A DNA stretch of 64,000 bases from Limnanthes douglasii subsp. nivea. Lineage: Eukaryota > Streptophyta > Magnoliopsida > Brassicales > Limnanthaceae. The notes below the pieces were generated by a model. That model had not been told where the DNA came from. It saw only the letters and a program-made list of their open reading frames with translations, and did not search any database. Where the stretch lies: NCBI GenBank assembly GCA_036936605.1, contig JAUPFV010000001.1, positions 77,085,910 through 77,149,909 of the forward strand, in the 5' to 3' direction. Positions 47,006 through 58,532 of this stretch are shown in pieces (within the stretch, counting starts at the first letter, position 1; each line of letters starts with the position of its first letter). The position numbers and the translations under genes are program-made.

Positions 47006-47970
47006 TTTGTCATCCCTATATGCTTTGAAAGATATGGCCTTAAAAAAATCCAAAAAATGATTTTTATTTCTATTTTGGCAACCAATTCATACGTAATTTT
47101 CCAACTAAAAAATCATAAAAATATCGTTCTTGGGTACACTTTGTTTGTCTAACAAACAAAATCAATGATATTTTCAAATATTTATTTGGAACTATGGTTT
47201 GAAAGATATAGTATTCAAACAAAACTCACAAAACGATTATTTTCTATTTTCGCAACAAATTCACATGTAATATTGAAACTAAAAAATCAAAAAATATCAT
47301 TCATGGATCTTGTTATGTTCGTCGTAGAAAACCAAATCAATGTTTAGAGCTATTAGAGCTATTATTTGAAAGCTATTAGAGCTACACGTAATTTCACAAC
47401 TAAAATTAAAAAACATATCTGTCATGTTTCTAGTTTTGGGATATTTTTAGAGCTATTATTTGAAAGATATGACATTTAGAAAAGCCAATTTTTTTTCCTG
47501 TTTTTGTAAATAATTTATACTAATTTTACAAATAAAAAGACAAATAATATTTTTCATGGATCTAGTTTTCTTCATCTTAAAAACCAAAAACAATAATATT
47601 TTTTAATATTTTTTGGAGCTACAGTTTGAATAATATGATATTTTAAAAAATAGTTTTTTTTTCTATTATCAAAACCAATTTACACGTAGTTTCTTTTTAA
47701 AAGAACAAAACCAATGATATTTTCGGATATTTTAGAGCTATGGTTTGAAAGAGATGACATTTAAAAACAAAAAATATTTGGTTTTTATTTTGACAATCAA
47801 TTTACACGTAACTTTCAAATTAAAAAAAATTTACATGGATCTAATTTTGTTCGTCTTAAAAAACAGAACCAATGATATTTTCGGATGTTTGTTTAGAGCT
47901 ATGATTTGGAAGATATGATATCTATAAAAACAAAAAAAAGAGTTTTTTTTTCTATTTTGGCAACCAATTT
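47006..47970. repeat. Decayed tandem array of roughly 165-bp units
   Basis: The phrase GCTATGGTTTGAAAGATATG recurs, with changes, near 47025, 47190, 47452, 47614, 47728 and 47900. Each copy is followed by a T-rich stretch with TTCTATTTTGGCAACCAATT, then GATCTAGTTTTGTTCGTC and CAATGATATTTTC. Most intervals are 160-170 bp; one is about 114. It ends beside the copia E6 LTR. Confidence 0.7.
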
Positions 47971-47972
47971 AA

Positions 47973-48163
47973 TGTTAAATTGTATGCGTTAATGAATTGT
48001 TAAAAGAGACGCCTTTAAATAGGCTTTACTCGAAATTCCTAAAGGTTTGGTCAAACTCAATAAAGAGCTTTAAATGAGAGTTAATAATCATAAAAACTTG
48101 GTCTAACCTATTAAATAATTTTGAATTGAAATAAATATAAAATAAAATATTTAAACTTTGACA
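47973..48163 (-). repeat. copia E6 3' LTR
   Basis: 191 bp, TGTCAAAG to TTTAACA on the minus strand, directly after the purine tract TAAAGGAGGT. A TATA-like CTATTTAAAGG lies inside (about 48013-48024). The 5' partner is missing. Confidence 0.55.
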
Positions 48164-48287
48164 ACCTCCTTTAGTGGAATCTGCAGATATGAGTTTAAAA
48201 ATAATAATTAACCCTGTACAAAAAAAGTATTTTAGGACAGTACGTGAACAAACTCCAAGTAAACCACGTAACTTCACAAATGTAGCC
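48164..48287 (-). pseudogene. copia E6 pol, C-terminal tip
   Basis: The minus strand reads FVKLRGLLGVCS, the usual end of a copia polyprotein (KLRxxLGV), then runs into the purine tract and LTR. It continues the frame that breaks off at 58866 on the other side of Tat B: the join falls within the typical VADILTKPL-to-FxKLR stretch. Confidence 0.75.
48283..48287. repeat. Tat B target duplication TAGCC, left
   Basis: Matches 58861-58865. Confidence 0.9.
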
Positions 48288-48614
48288 TGATAAGGGTCTA
48301 ATTCGCCGGAATATAACAGGGGGTTGATTACGAATAAAAGATACTTTGTGTGGTTATTAATGTATTTATTATCCTTTAGACGCAAGTTTGTAAACAATGT
48401 ACTTAATAAGGGGCCAAATAGATAATAAAATCAACCCACTAAGGATATTAATGGGTCCACCTTACTTTAGTATAAAAGGTGACCCACTTTCTTGGTAGGT
48501 GGGACATTGAATATTATTCCATTCTTTTTGCACCTTCTCTCTCTACACTTTCTCTTTCTAGTCACATCAGACTCAAGATCCGAAATATTACATAAGTCAT
48601 TTATTAACTCATCA
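48288..48614 (+). repeat. Tat B 5' LTR
   Basis: 327 bp, TGATAAGGGT to AACTCATCA. TATAAAAG at 48471-48478 is the likely TATA box for the genomic transcript. Confidence 0.95.
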
Positions 48615-48615
48615 T

Positions 48616-48633
48616 TGGCGCCGTCTGTGGGAA
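48616..48633 (+). promoter_or_regulatory. Tat B primer-binding site
   Basis: TGGCGCCGTCTGTGGGAA, one base after the LTR. The cognate tRNA was not determined. Confidence 0.75.
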
Positions 48634-48684
48634 CCCGTGATACCAAAAAGGAATCTTTTTTCTTTGAAAATCACGCTTTAAAAG

Positions 48685-50580
48685 ATGAATGACGAGGCTG
48701 TGGGAGAGAGGGTCGGTAGAGAAGTAATCCGAGCCATTTCGGTATCCGAAGGCAAAGAAGCCCCAGGTCGGGGGCGCTACGACCAGGGTCGGGACAAACG
48801 GTCGACCCTAATCATGACCCGAAGACAGCTCCTGGAAGACATTGCCAGGCTGAACGCCGAAAGAGAGCGGGCACTAGACGAGAAAAGGGTCCGGGAAGGA
48901 AAAGGCAAAGAACCACTCTTGGAGGACCGTGAGGAGGGCAACCCCACTGTTGGACCTCGCATCGAAGCCCGACCTGTCAGGTATTATCGAGAGCCTCATC
49001 CCGAGGAAGGGCAAAATGCCAGAGCGCAACGATACCCAAAGGACCATCACGGCGTGTCCGCTGACTACACCTCAGATGACTCATCGGGCAGGGAGTACCG
49101 ACGACGGGAAAGAGTCCAACGCACACATAAAAATCGTTCCCGACGCCTCCGAGGACCCAAGACAGACTCCCCGAAATACAAAAGGGGTAGCACTGAGAAA
49201 CAAACTCCGGTGTCGTTTGAGAAGGAAGAAATGCCCGCAGCTAGTCGTGAAGAGCGAGCAGCGCTGCCTCAAGTACCATGGCAACCATCGAACAGCCAGC
49301 ACCTAGGTTACCAAACCAGCAGCCAGTTTATCAGTCTAGGGGACGAGGGACTCTACGGAGTTCAAACAGAAGGACTCGGAGGCGGAGCTTTCGGGTTCAG
49401 AGTTAATTGGAGAGCCTCGCCATTGTCCGACGACATATTAGCGGGGCAGCTCCCGAAGCGATTTGATATTTCCAAGCTAGAAAAGTACGATGGGAAGAAG
49501 GACCCGGATAATCACCTGGAGGCCTTCAAAAACTTCATGCTGAGTTTCGAAAATGATGACAAACTCCTGTGTAGAGAATTCTCTATGACCTTCCGAGATC
49601 GGACGTCCAAGTGGTACAACCGTTTACCACAAGGCTGCATAAAAAACTTCGGTATGTTCTGGACAATGTTTAGGCAGCATTTCGTTGGAAGTAAGAGTTT
49701 CTGAGCCAACGGGGACACTATTATGAATTGTAGACAAAGGTTGGGAGAAAGCCTCAGGGAGTATACCCGACGATTTATTGACGCTAAGACCGACCTAGAC
49801 CACTGCGAAGAGAATGTGGATTTAACCGTGTTTCGTTTGGGCTTACTCCCGGGACCTATGAAGCAAGCAGTAACAAAGAAACAGGCATTCACTTTCTCCG
49901 TACTTCTGGCTCAAATAGAAAAGCAAATATTGATCGAAGAGACCAAAGCGTCCGAGCTGGCAACGCAAATTCAGCAAAGTGCCCAAGCATTAGTAGTAAT
50001 AAGGCAGGGCACTCAATCGAGCTACGCTCGGGCAGTCCAACCGGTCAGCACAATACATTCGACCTAGCCAGTTTCCACCAAACCTTCAGCTCCGACAAGC
50101 CAGAAACCAAAGCAGACGAGTCAAGCGATTTCGCGACCCATGTCTAACAAATGGATCCGGCCTGCTTACTTCGCAGACCTCACAAAGTGTGTATCGTCGA
50201 TCTACGAAAAAACTAAAAAAAGCAGGATGTACCGGAGGCCTTTCCCGATACCTACGCCTCAGGAACAAAGGAACAACCGCTATTGTCGCTATCACGAAGA
50301 CGTGAGGCATGATACTAAGGACTGCATTGCCTTGAAGAAAGAGATACAGATGCTCATAGAACATGGAAACCTCCTGGAATACGTTAAGAAAGCACAGCAA
50401 AGTACGACTTCGAAGGAAGTCATGATAGTTCTGAAGCCCGAAACCACAATGACCATTTCAGAGGTAACCGACCCTTTCGATGTTTCCATAGAATACCTTG
50501 ACCCCGAAGCAAACCGCAACATCATCGGGATCATCGAGGAGGAAGCAGAGGAAAACGTCGGTAATGTAGGAAGCCTTTGT
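48685..50580 (+). pseudogene. Tat B gag, two in-frame stops
   Basis: The ATG at 48685 opens about 70 nt after the LTR. An arginine/glutamate-rich N-terminal half leads to the capsid core: PKRFDISKLEKYDGKKDPDN, FSMTFRDRTSKWYNRLPQGC and RQHFVGSKSF. A TGA at 49702 interrupts, then ANGDTIMNCRQRLGESLREY continues in the same frame. A second stop, TAG at 50065, precedes the zinc knuckle CRYHEDVRHDTKDC. No indel is needed through gag. It is the Tat type of gag, with a CxxHxxxxHxxxxC knuckle. Confidence 0.9.
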
Positions 50581-51366
50581 GAATTTTTTGAGTCCCTAAC
50601 TATTTTTGGGGGAGATTCTATGGCAGGAACCACGCACTCTTCCAGGAAAAGGCACATTGTAAACTTAACCACTCAGTTAGAGGCTCGACCTTACTCCCAG
50701 TCCAAAAGCGTCCCATCTCCGATCTTGTACTTCGACGACGACGACATGAGAGACATAGCCGGCCCTCATGAGGATGCCATTGTGATCGGGGCAGCCATTG
50801 CGGGGGAGGAAGTCCGACGCATCTTGGTAGATACCGGAAGTTCGGCCAACATAATCTTTGCATCCACTTTCGCCAAGTTTAGGGCGCCGCCGGTCATCAC
50901 ACGGTCGGACCGTACCATAGTGGGATTTACGAGGTCAGCAGCTGACGTTATAGGAGAGTTTGAGGGCGTCGTCCAGTTAGGCCGTGACCCGTTCAAAAAG
51001 GAGGTTACCGTTTTATTCGTGGTAGTAGAGGCACCAGCTTCCCACAACATAATTTTCGGCCGATCGTAGATATCGCGAATGCATGCGGTATCTTCTACGA
51101 TCCACCAGTGTTTAAAATACGTGGTCGGAAACAACGTGGGTATAGTCCGAAGTAGCCAGAAAGCAGCACTGGAGTGTTACCGAGCAGCATTGGCACCTAA
51201 AAAAGACCAAGAGATGGTTCAAGCTCGGGAATAGCAATCAAAGGGGCTCACCCCAGGGTCGTTACCTGTTGATGATCCTAGGGAAGCCCCTAGCTATCTG
51301 ACTACCGACGAAGAATGTGAACGACACCTATTCGCCGAAGAGAAAGTTCTGTAGATCGGGGTATGC
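50581..51366 (+). pseudogene. Tat B protease and linker
   Basis: In the same frame as gag: EFFESLTIFGGDSMAGT, then ILVDTGSSANIIFAS with the DTGSSA aspartic protease site intact (near 50823). The frame is stopped by TAG at 51067, where Tat A has tryptophan (GRSWLSR), and by further TAGs at 51232 and 51352 in the linker before RT. Confidence 0.85.
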
Positions 51367-52259
51367 TTGTCACCAGTCTTCAGGGAACAATTACTGTCTC
51401 TACTACGGGAAAACCTAGATTTGTTCGCATGGTGCTCAAGGGATGTAACCGAGGTCCCAGAATCTTGTATCATTCACAGGCTAACTATCAACAGAAACGT
51501 CAGACCAATCTCCCAAAAGCGTCGGGCTTTTTCCCCGGAAAAGGTAGACATTATCCTATGCGAAGTCGAGAGAATGATCAGCGTCGGGCACATAAAGGAA
51601 GCAAGTTACCCGTTGTGGACCTCCAATCCCTTTCTGGTTAAGATGAAAAACGGGATATTGAGGATGTGCGTGGATTTCACCGACCTCAATCGGGCGTGTC
51701 CGAAGAACCCTTTCCCGATGCCGAGGATTGAACAGTTGGTAGATTCGACTTCAGGGAATAGGTTACTTTCATTCATGGATGCATACGCCGGCTATAATCA
51801 GATCAAATTACACGCTGCAGATCAGGAAAGCACCACGTTTATAACATGCCGAGGACTGTATTGTTACAAAGTCATGCCGTTCGGACTGAAAAATATCGGG
51901 GCAACATACCAGAGGCTAGTTAACAAAACGTTTGAGGGTCAAATTAGGAGGAATATGGAGGTGTACATCGATGACATGTTAGTCAAGAGCGGCACGGACG
52001 AAACTCATCTTACCGATCTGCGAGAGAAACTTTTGATAACCTACGGGGTATAAACCTCAAGCTCAACCCCGGTCGGGAAAATTTCTAGGTTTCTTCGTTA
52101 GCGAAAAAGGGATTGAAGCCGATCCCGTCCAGCTCCGAGCTCTGACCGTCATGACTCCGCCCAAGAACATCAACGAAGTCCAGATCCTAACTGGGCGTCT
52201 GGCTGCTTTAAACCGTTTCATTTCTCGTTCATCTGATAAGTGCGCTCCCTTTTTTTAGG
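51367..52259 (+). pseudogene. Tat B reverse transcriptase
   Basis: The frame continues from gag. Blocks: LRENLDLFAWCSRDVTEVPE, GHIKEASYPLWTSNPFLVK, LRMCVDFTDLNRACPKNPFP, the catalytic FMDAYAGYNQI, CYKVMPFGLKN and MEVYIDDMLVKSG with the YIDD box intact. After LLITYGV the frame ends at 52053. A small deletion shifts the frame, and KFLGFFVSEKGIEADPVQ, the thumb, follows in another frame to a TAG at 52257. Tat A has glutamine at that stop position. Confidence 0.9.
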
Positions 52260-52800
52260 TCTTGAGACAAGCCAAAAATTTTGTGTGGACGCCCGAATAT
52301 GACGAAGCTTTCCTAGAGATTAAACGATATTTATCGTCCCCGAACCTCTTAACAAAGCCCGTAACAGGCGAGACCCTTTTTCTTTACATTGCGGTTACTG
52401 ACTTTGTGGTTAGTGCGGCCTTAATCAGTGAATCAGGACCAACCCCTACAGCGGTTTACTTTGTAAGCAAGAGCTTGCTGGATGCGGAAACTCGGTATTT
52501 AAGGTTGGAGAAAATGGCTCTCGCCTTAGTAACAGCAGCACGAAAAATGCGCCCATATTTTCAAGCCCATCCTATTGTAGTCTGAACCTCGTTTCCGCTC
52601 AAGTATGTCCTCCAGCGGCCAGACATGTCCGGGAGGATGTCCAAATGGTCGGTCGAATTAGGTGATTTCGACATCAACTTTGAACCGCGGACAACCATTA
52701 AAGGCCAAATTATGGCTGATTTTTTAGTGGAGTTCCACTCCGAACGTCCGGATCAGGATGCACCATCTAAAGAGGCCGAACTGAAGGAGTGGACCATCCG
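52260..52800 (+). pseudogene. Tat B first (gypsy) RNase H
   Basis: RT-linked RNase H: VLRQAKNFVWTPEYDEAF, FLYIAVTDFVVSAALISE, AVYFVSKSLLDAETRYLRLE, KMRPYFQAHPIVV, a TGA at 52583 (arginine in Tat A), then SKWSVELGDFDINFEPRTTI and MADFLVEFHSE. The frame shifts by one base near 52800 into the second RNase H. Confidence 0.85.
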
Positions 52801-53200
52801 TACCGACGAGGGGCAAATGTCAGTGGCTGCAGAGCGGGGATACAGATAATTACCCCAATAGGCATTAGTATGCACCAGGCCATTCGATTTGGTTTCCATA
52901 CTTCGAACAATGAGGCTGAATACGAGGCTGCTCTGGCGGGGCTACGGCTAGCGCAAGTATGTAGGGCAAAGCAGGTATGCCTCGTAAGTGATTCCCAACT
53001 TTTGATAAACCAAGCCTCAGGAATTACGGAAGCTCGGAAAGAGCATCTGGTACAATACCTAGCAGCACTCAGAGTGCTAGCTGCCTCGTTCGTCAAAATC
53101 ACATACGAACACGTCCCGAGAAGCGAAAACATGGTGGCAGATTCCTTGGCAACAGCTTCTTGCTCAAGCAACTATACCTGGGTAACCGAGCAAGAAAATC
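52789..53200 (+). pseudogene. Tat B second RNase H (aRNH type)
   Basis: A second RNase H between the first one and integrase is diagnostic of the Tat clade. Visible: RGANVSGCRAGIQIITPIG, FHTSNNEAEYEAALAGLRLA with the metal-binding glutamate, VCLVSDSQLLINQASG with an aspartate, and YEHVPRSENMVADSLATAS with the final HV and AD pair. This domain is open over its whole length and continues into integrase. The ATG at 52789 is not a real start; translation would come from the upstream polyprotein. Confidence 0.88.
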
Positions 53201-54514
53201 CATCTATCATCAAACGACAAGAGCTTGATAATCGACCTGACATCGCATGTCAGGTCTCCTCGGTAACAATCTCGGATTGGCGGCGTGATATCATCGCCTT
53301 CTTAGCTGAAGGTAGACTACCTAGCGATGGCGCCTCGGCTCGGAAGGTTCGCAACAAGGCTCGAGGTTACATTCTATTAGGCGAAGTACTATACAAAAAA
53401 TCATTCAGCCGCCCTCTGCTCAGATGCCTATGGGTCCACGAGTCACAAATAATTGTATCTGAACTACAATACGGTGAGGGTGCGACACATTGCGGTTACA
53501 AAGCCTTAATTAGAAGGATTTTTCTCGCAAGGTTCTATTGGCCTACGATAACAGCAGATGCACGACTAATAGTGAAAACTTGCAACACATGTCAAAGATT
53601 CGCAAACGCGATAAACGTTCCTACAGCTCCTCTAGAGTCCATATCCGAAGGACTACCCTTTGATCGATGGGGAATTGACCTGGTCGGACCACTACCAATG
53701 GCATCGGGCGGGAGACAAACAATTGTCGTGGCAGTAGACTATTTTTCCAAGTGGGTCGAAGTTGAGCCGCTATCGGCCACCAAGACCAAAGACATCATCA
53801 AATTTATCTGGTCTAACATATGTTGTCGGTTCGGGGTACCCCAGAGGCTAACTATGGATAACGGACCACAGTTCGACAGCGGAGAAATGAAAGCTTTTTG
53901 CACAACGCACAGGATCAGGCAATGTTTTTCCGCTCCGTTCCATCCTCAAGCAAACGGGCAGGTCGAGGTCACCAACCGAACCATTTTGGACGGACTCAGA
54001 AAGAACCTCGAAGGAAAGGCTGGTAAGTGGCCGGACTACCTACAGGAAGTGTTATGGGCCTACCGAACCACCCCCCGGACGGCAACCCAGGAATCACCTT
54101 ATGCTCTGGTCTATAGTATGGACGCGGTTACCCCAGCAGAGTCCATTTTTTCATCTTTCAGAGTCGGTACCTATGAGGAAAACACAAACGACGACAGTAG
54201 ACGACTAGCTCTCGATCTTATAGAAGAAAAGCGCAGTTGTGCTCAGTTGAACTCTTTGCACTATGAGACCCTGATGAGAAGTCGATACGCATCTAAGGTA
54301 CGCCGTCGGGAGTTTAAAGTCGGTGACAAGGTTTTGAGGCGCGTTTTTCTGCACACCAAAGACAAAAGCCTCAGAAAGCTCGCCCCGAATTGGGAGGGAC
54401 CATACGAAATCGTAGAAAAAAATCAAGAGCGGGACATATCGCCTGCAGAACAAGCTCGGGCAGCCTTTGAGACTACCATGGAACATCGAACATCTAAAGT
54501 TGTATTTAGAATAG
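53200..54514 (+). pseudogene. Tat B integrase
   Basis: Integrase inserts the cDNA. Zinc-binding region: HCGYKALIRRIFLARFYWP and CNTCQRF. Catalytic core: the first aspartate in WGIDLVGPLPMASGG, the second in LTMDNGPQFDSGE, the glutamate in HPQANGQVEVTNRTI. C-terminal GPY module: KVGDKVLRRVFLHTK and KLAPNWEGPYEIVE. All three catalytic residues are present. A one-base insertion in an A run near 54420 shifts the frame just before the end; in the shifted frame PWNIEHLKLYLE ends at a TAG at 54512-54514, the expected end. Without the shift the frame runs on to 54621. Confidence 0.92.
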
Positions 54515-54741
54515 TTATAAACATCTGTAATTCGTTAGACTTGGTCTGTAAGAACTTATTGGTCGGGGATGCACTCTTTCCTACCTCGGTGGCGCGAGAA
54601 GGTTTTAACGAGGCATCATGAACACCCGACCCCCTTGATTGAATTAATCGAAATTTGATTTTGCCTTCCAATTTTTGAAATGCTACAAACTTGATCAGCT
54701 GACGAGCTGGTCGGCGTTTGTCCCTGCAGTCTTGGATTGCG

Positions 54742-55145
54742 CTACAGAACCTATTTTGGTTTTTCAGTTTCCGAACTGATCCACATTTTATAATTCCCGA
54801 TCCCATCAGGAATTTTCAATATTACATTGATCTACAGAACCTACTTTGGTTTTTTAGTTTCCGAACTGATCCACATTTTATAATTCCCGATCCCATCATG
54901 AATTTTCAATATTACATTGATCTACAGAACCTACTTTGGTTTTTTCAGTTTCCGAACTGATCCACATTTTATAATTCCCGATCCCATCAGGAATTTTCAA
55001 TATTATATATATCTACAGAACCTACTTTGGTTTTTCAGTTTCCGAACTGATCCACATTTTACGATTCCCGATCCCATCAGAAATTTTCAATATTATATTG
55101 ATCTACATAACCTACTTAGGTTTTTCGGTTTCTGAACTAGTCCAC
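54742..55145 (+). repeat. Tat B 90-bp tandem repeats, about 4.5 units
   Basis: Units start at 54742, 54832, 54922, 55013 and 55103. Each holds CTACAGAACCTA, TTTTTCAGTTTCCGAACTG and TTATAATTCCCGATCCCATC. They lie between the convergent 3' ends of pol and the antisense ORF. The 80- and 72-codon frames here are products of the repetition. Confidence 0.95.
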
Positions 55146-55342
55146 AGAACCACTATGGGTTGCTTAGCAAAAACGTCTAAAATATTATGGTAAGAAATAC
55201 CGATCACATATCAACATAAAAATAATCTGATTGTTCACATGGAATATTGTTAGGGGACCCCGCGCCCCCCAAAAGTCATACAAAAAAAACAAAAAAAACA
55301 GCAAAGTCAGATACTTAAAACAACAAAGACATGGCGTCCGGA

Positions 55343-57911
55343 TCACTCGCTATCCTCCTCGGACTCAGTGTCGTCCGACTTATCTTCGTAAACGACATCA
55401 GCAGGGCGGTCCTCCTCCGGTACATCCAGCCACATCGTCCCGAGGTGAAGGTCCGGGAAGCGGTTATGAAACGATAGCACATACGCGGCCTTATCGTCGG
55501 CTGCTTCCTTCTCCGCCCACTTCTTACACTTGTCCGCAAAGGCAGTTTTCGAGGCTTTCAGCTTTTGGACCTCCTGAGTCAAGGTAGCAGCGCGATCTTC
55601 CCCGGCTTTCTTTGTCTCTTCCACGAAACGGTTGGCTTCTGCAGCCCGCCCCTCCGCTAGTGCCTGAGCCGCCTTGGCCTTCTGCACCTCCTCCATTAGT
55701 CCAACGATCTTTGCCTCTGCGCCCTCTAGCTTCTGGCTCAACTCGATCGCCCTACGCTCCTTCATGGCCGCTGGTATAAGCAGATTGTACAAGGATAAGG
55801 CCAGTCCGTCAGATCCCTGCAGCGGGAAAATATGCGGACTTCCAAGCATAGTTAGCACTGGGTACTTCGTACCACTCGACGAGGCCGCGGCCGGGTCCGA
55901 CGTTTTGGATGGGTTAGCATCATCCGGAATCACCACTACGGGATCAACCATCGAATCACCCTTAGCACCGCCATACTGATCAAATAGCTTCGGCACGGTG
56001 ACACCGTCCGCACCAGCGACGAGCCCACTCTCTTTCTTGGAGTGCTTGGGCTTCTTCGACTTGACCCCCTCCGCATCGGCTCGACCCTTTCTCTTCTGCA
56101 CCGGAGCCTGGGCCTGATCAGCTGCACCACTTTCAGCGACGTTTCCCTCCTCTCGAGCCACCGCACCTGCCTCTTCAGCCCTGGTGTTATTTTCCCTCAC
56201 CTCGTTGTCCGACTTCGGGCGCTTGCTAGGCGCCTTGTTGCGTTTTGGGAGATACAGCTGGGACCCGGGCGCGTCGGTCTTCGCGATCAGATCCTCCATG
56301 CTCGGGGGCTGTCGCAATTGCTCGATAGTGAGCACCTCTGACGAGCAACGCCAGAGGTTACTCATGATCAGGTTGGTGTCTTTGAAGGTACGGTGCATCG
56401 CCCGACCCCAATGCTGCCTAGCGTAGTCTTTCAGCACTTGGAACGTGGCTTCACCGGCTTTCGAGTAGTCTTTCTTCAGCCCCTGCAGGAACTCCTTCGT
56501 CACTGCACAAGGGATCAGACCTTTAAAAAAAAATTACCATCGGGAACCCAGGTTCGGAGCAGCCGCCTCTGGTTCTCCTTGCTGTAAGAGAGGCCGTTTT
56601 CCCAGCAGCCGCTCAAAAATACGAAGCGATGCTTCCAACCTTGTCTCCCTCAAGAAAGTCGTTAACTATCTTCCATATGTTCGCCAGGGAAGAGTAGAAG
56701 AACGGGGACTTAGGAGACTTGGACAGACCAGACATTGCTATGTATTCTTCCATGGGCATAACCCGACCCGACAGACGCGAAGCCATGATGCATGACATCA
56801 AGGTATACCATGCGTTGGGATTCAATTGGGAAGGGAATATCTGAAGGGTGCAGAAGTATAGCGCGATTTCGGGATCCAGGGGGAACCGAACGCCCCAATT
56901 GAATAGCTCGGTAAAAACCACTATCTCCCGCGATCGGACATGCACACGGGTCTCCCCGGGGGCCGGAAACCGAACAGTGACGCTCTCGGGAATCCCCCAG
57001 CGAATCAGCAGCTCTTTATGCTTGGCCGCTGGAAAGTAGAGGTACTTGCCTCCGAAAAGAGAAACAACGTCCTTTGAAGGAAGCCATCGGAAGTAGGTAG
57101 TGGTAATTACAGCCTCTACTTCCTCGGGAAGAGGATCCTCAGGAGGATTAGCAGCGTTCCCAGCAGCAGCGATGCTAACCTCTGCGGGAAGAATATCCCC
57201 CTCTGACTCTTCAATATTCGAGTTCGGAGCCTGATTAGAGCTTTGGGCAGCGGCAGCATTTGGATCCGACGACCATACCCGAGAACTTGTGGGACCATCA
57301 CTGCTTCGAGTATGCGCCATATTAGCCTCATCCTGTTCCCGACGAGCGCGCTCGGGGTCTAACTCCTCTGGCGTCAGTCGACGCTTATTAAGACCTAAAA
57401 CAGTTATTGCAGAATTAAGACCAGTCCGGTACCCTCGAATGGAGGGAGTAAGTTGAACCATTTCGAGATAATTACCTCCTGAGGGAGACGTAGGAGGACT
57501 GTTTTCACCCATAGTTAAGAACTTGGTCTTGTGTACGCGTCGGGGCGGTAATGGAGGCGAAGTGGCGTACGAGTTGACAGACGACGGGGTCGGATTCTCT
57601 GACCAAACTACCGGAGAACGAGGGGAACTGCTACTAGAAGAGATGACAACGGTTTCTGGAGATAGACCAATCTTAGTGAATAGAGAGCCGGGTGGTTCGG
57701 GCGAAAAGAAGGATTCGGCGGGGATCGGAGTAGCTAAAACAGGGTCGTGGGGCCGCGGAACGGGAGTGAATGGTTTGGAATTAGAACCCCAAATCAAGCC
57801 AGCGCGTCGGTACTCTTCGGCTCGGTCACTGATGCTCGCCCACTCTTTAAAACCGAACACAGGTTTCTTCTTTTTCTTGGTTGATGGCTGCTTCAGATGT
57901 CTGGGTTTCAT
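55343..57911 (-). pseudogene. Tat B antisense ORF (gypsy-type transposon domain), two frameshifts
   Basis: Two long frames, 56613-57911 (432 codons) and 55343-56503 (386 codons), appear to be one protein of about 850 residues broken twice. Between them another frame reads WKHRFVFLSGCWENGLSYSK and LRTWVPDGNFFLK, bridging the two; the second shift lies in the T run near 56525. Residues about 290-400 (RWGIPESVTVRFPAPGE, REIVVFTELFNWGVRFPLDP, NPNAWYTLMSCIMAS) match the plant 'putative gypsy type transposon' domain. The C-terminal frame has a lysine-rich basic patch, a long alanine/glutamate coiled coil and an acidic end (DDTESEEDSE). Role unknown. Start at 57911, about 85 bp after a TATA box. Confidence 0.8.
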
Positions 57912-57995
57912 AAAATGAGCATTCCCTCTCTAGAAAAGTTCGGACAGCACTTTCTCTCTCTAGAATGCCTCTGAGAGAGATCAGGATTTGTGAAG

Positions 57996-58004
57996 TATTT
58001 ATAG
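57996..58004 (-). promoter_or_regulatory. TATA box for the antisense ORF
   Basis: The minus strand reads CTATAAATA, a strong plant TATA match, 85 bp before the ORF start. A CT/GA-rich leader (CTCTCTCAGAGG, GAGAGAGAAAG) lies between. Confidence 0.6.
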
Positions 58005-58086
58005 GCAATATTACATGACCGGGGAATACCAACCGACAAAAAGCAGTGGGAAGGTGAAGAGTCTCCCTAAGAAACTGTGCTGGCAA

Positions 58087-58516
58087 GAACGTGTCGCGTC
58101 AACGGATGACACGTGTCAACCATCTTCTGACAAGGGATTACTTAGGCTAGCTTCTTCGAACCAAAAGGTAAGATGGGCCTTCTCAGCCTGATTCGCCGCG
58201 AAAGCCGGCCCACCACGCTGGGCCCAGGAATAAAACCCCAAGAAGTAACGGGAGCCGATCCAATTAGAACTATGAACCCCGACAGAGTGCGAGGTGAATA
58301 GCATCCGAGCGTTGCCCTCAGACAAAGTTGGCTAGAAAATGCAGCGGGAGGAAGAAAGCCTCCACAAATCAAAACGGGACGGAAAACGTTTTAAAATGCA
58401 TGACGCTCACGAGAAGGGAAATCCGCCCGAAGAAGGATGACCATCGACCTAGAGTGCGGGTGACCGCGGTCGCTATGTTTAGGCTCTGCTATGAGTCTCC
58501 GCTCCCGATGCTCCCG
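58087..58516. other. Tat B 3' untranslated region
   Basis: GC-richer sequence between the antisense promoter and the polypurine tract. Short frames here have no domain. Confidence 0.5.
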
Positions 58517-58532
58517 AAGACTGGGGGGCTAC
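58517..58532 (+). promoter_or_regulatory. Tat B polypurine tract
   Basis: AAGACTGGGGGGCTAC directly precedes the 3' LTR. Confidence 0.8.

Noticed and set aside
48026..48397. 123-codon minus-strand frame
   Set aside because: It begins inside the Tat B LTR, passes the copia E6 C-terminus and runs through the E6 LTR. Only the middle part is real coding remnant.
49081..51134. Several antisense frames of 70-126 codons within Tat B gag-pol
   Set aside because: They are shadows of the well-supported plus-strand frame and have no domains.
54718..55135. Frames of 80 and 72 codons with repeated protein text
   Set aside because: They arise from the 90-bp repeats, a multiple of three, which keep one frame open by periodicity. 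Nothing suggests translation.
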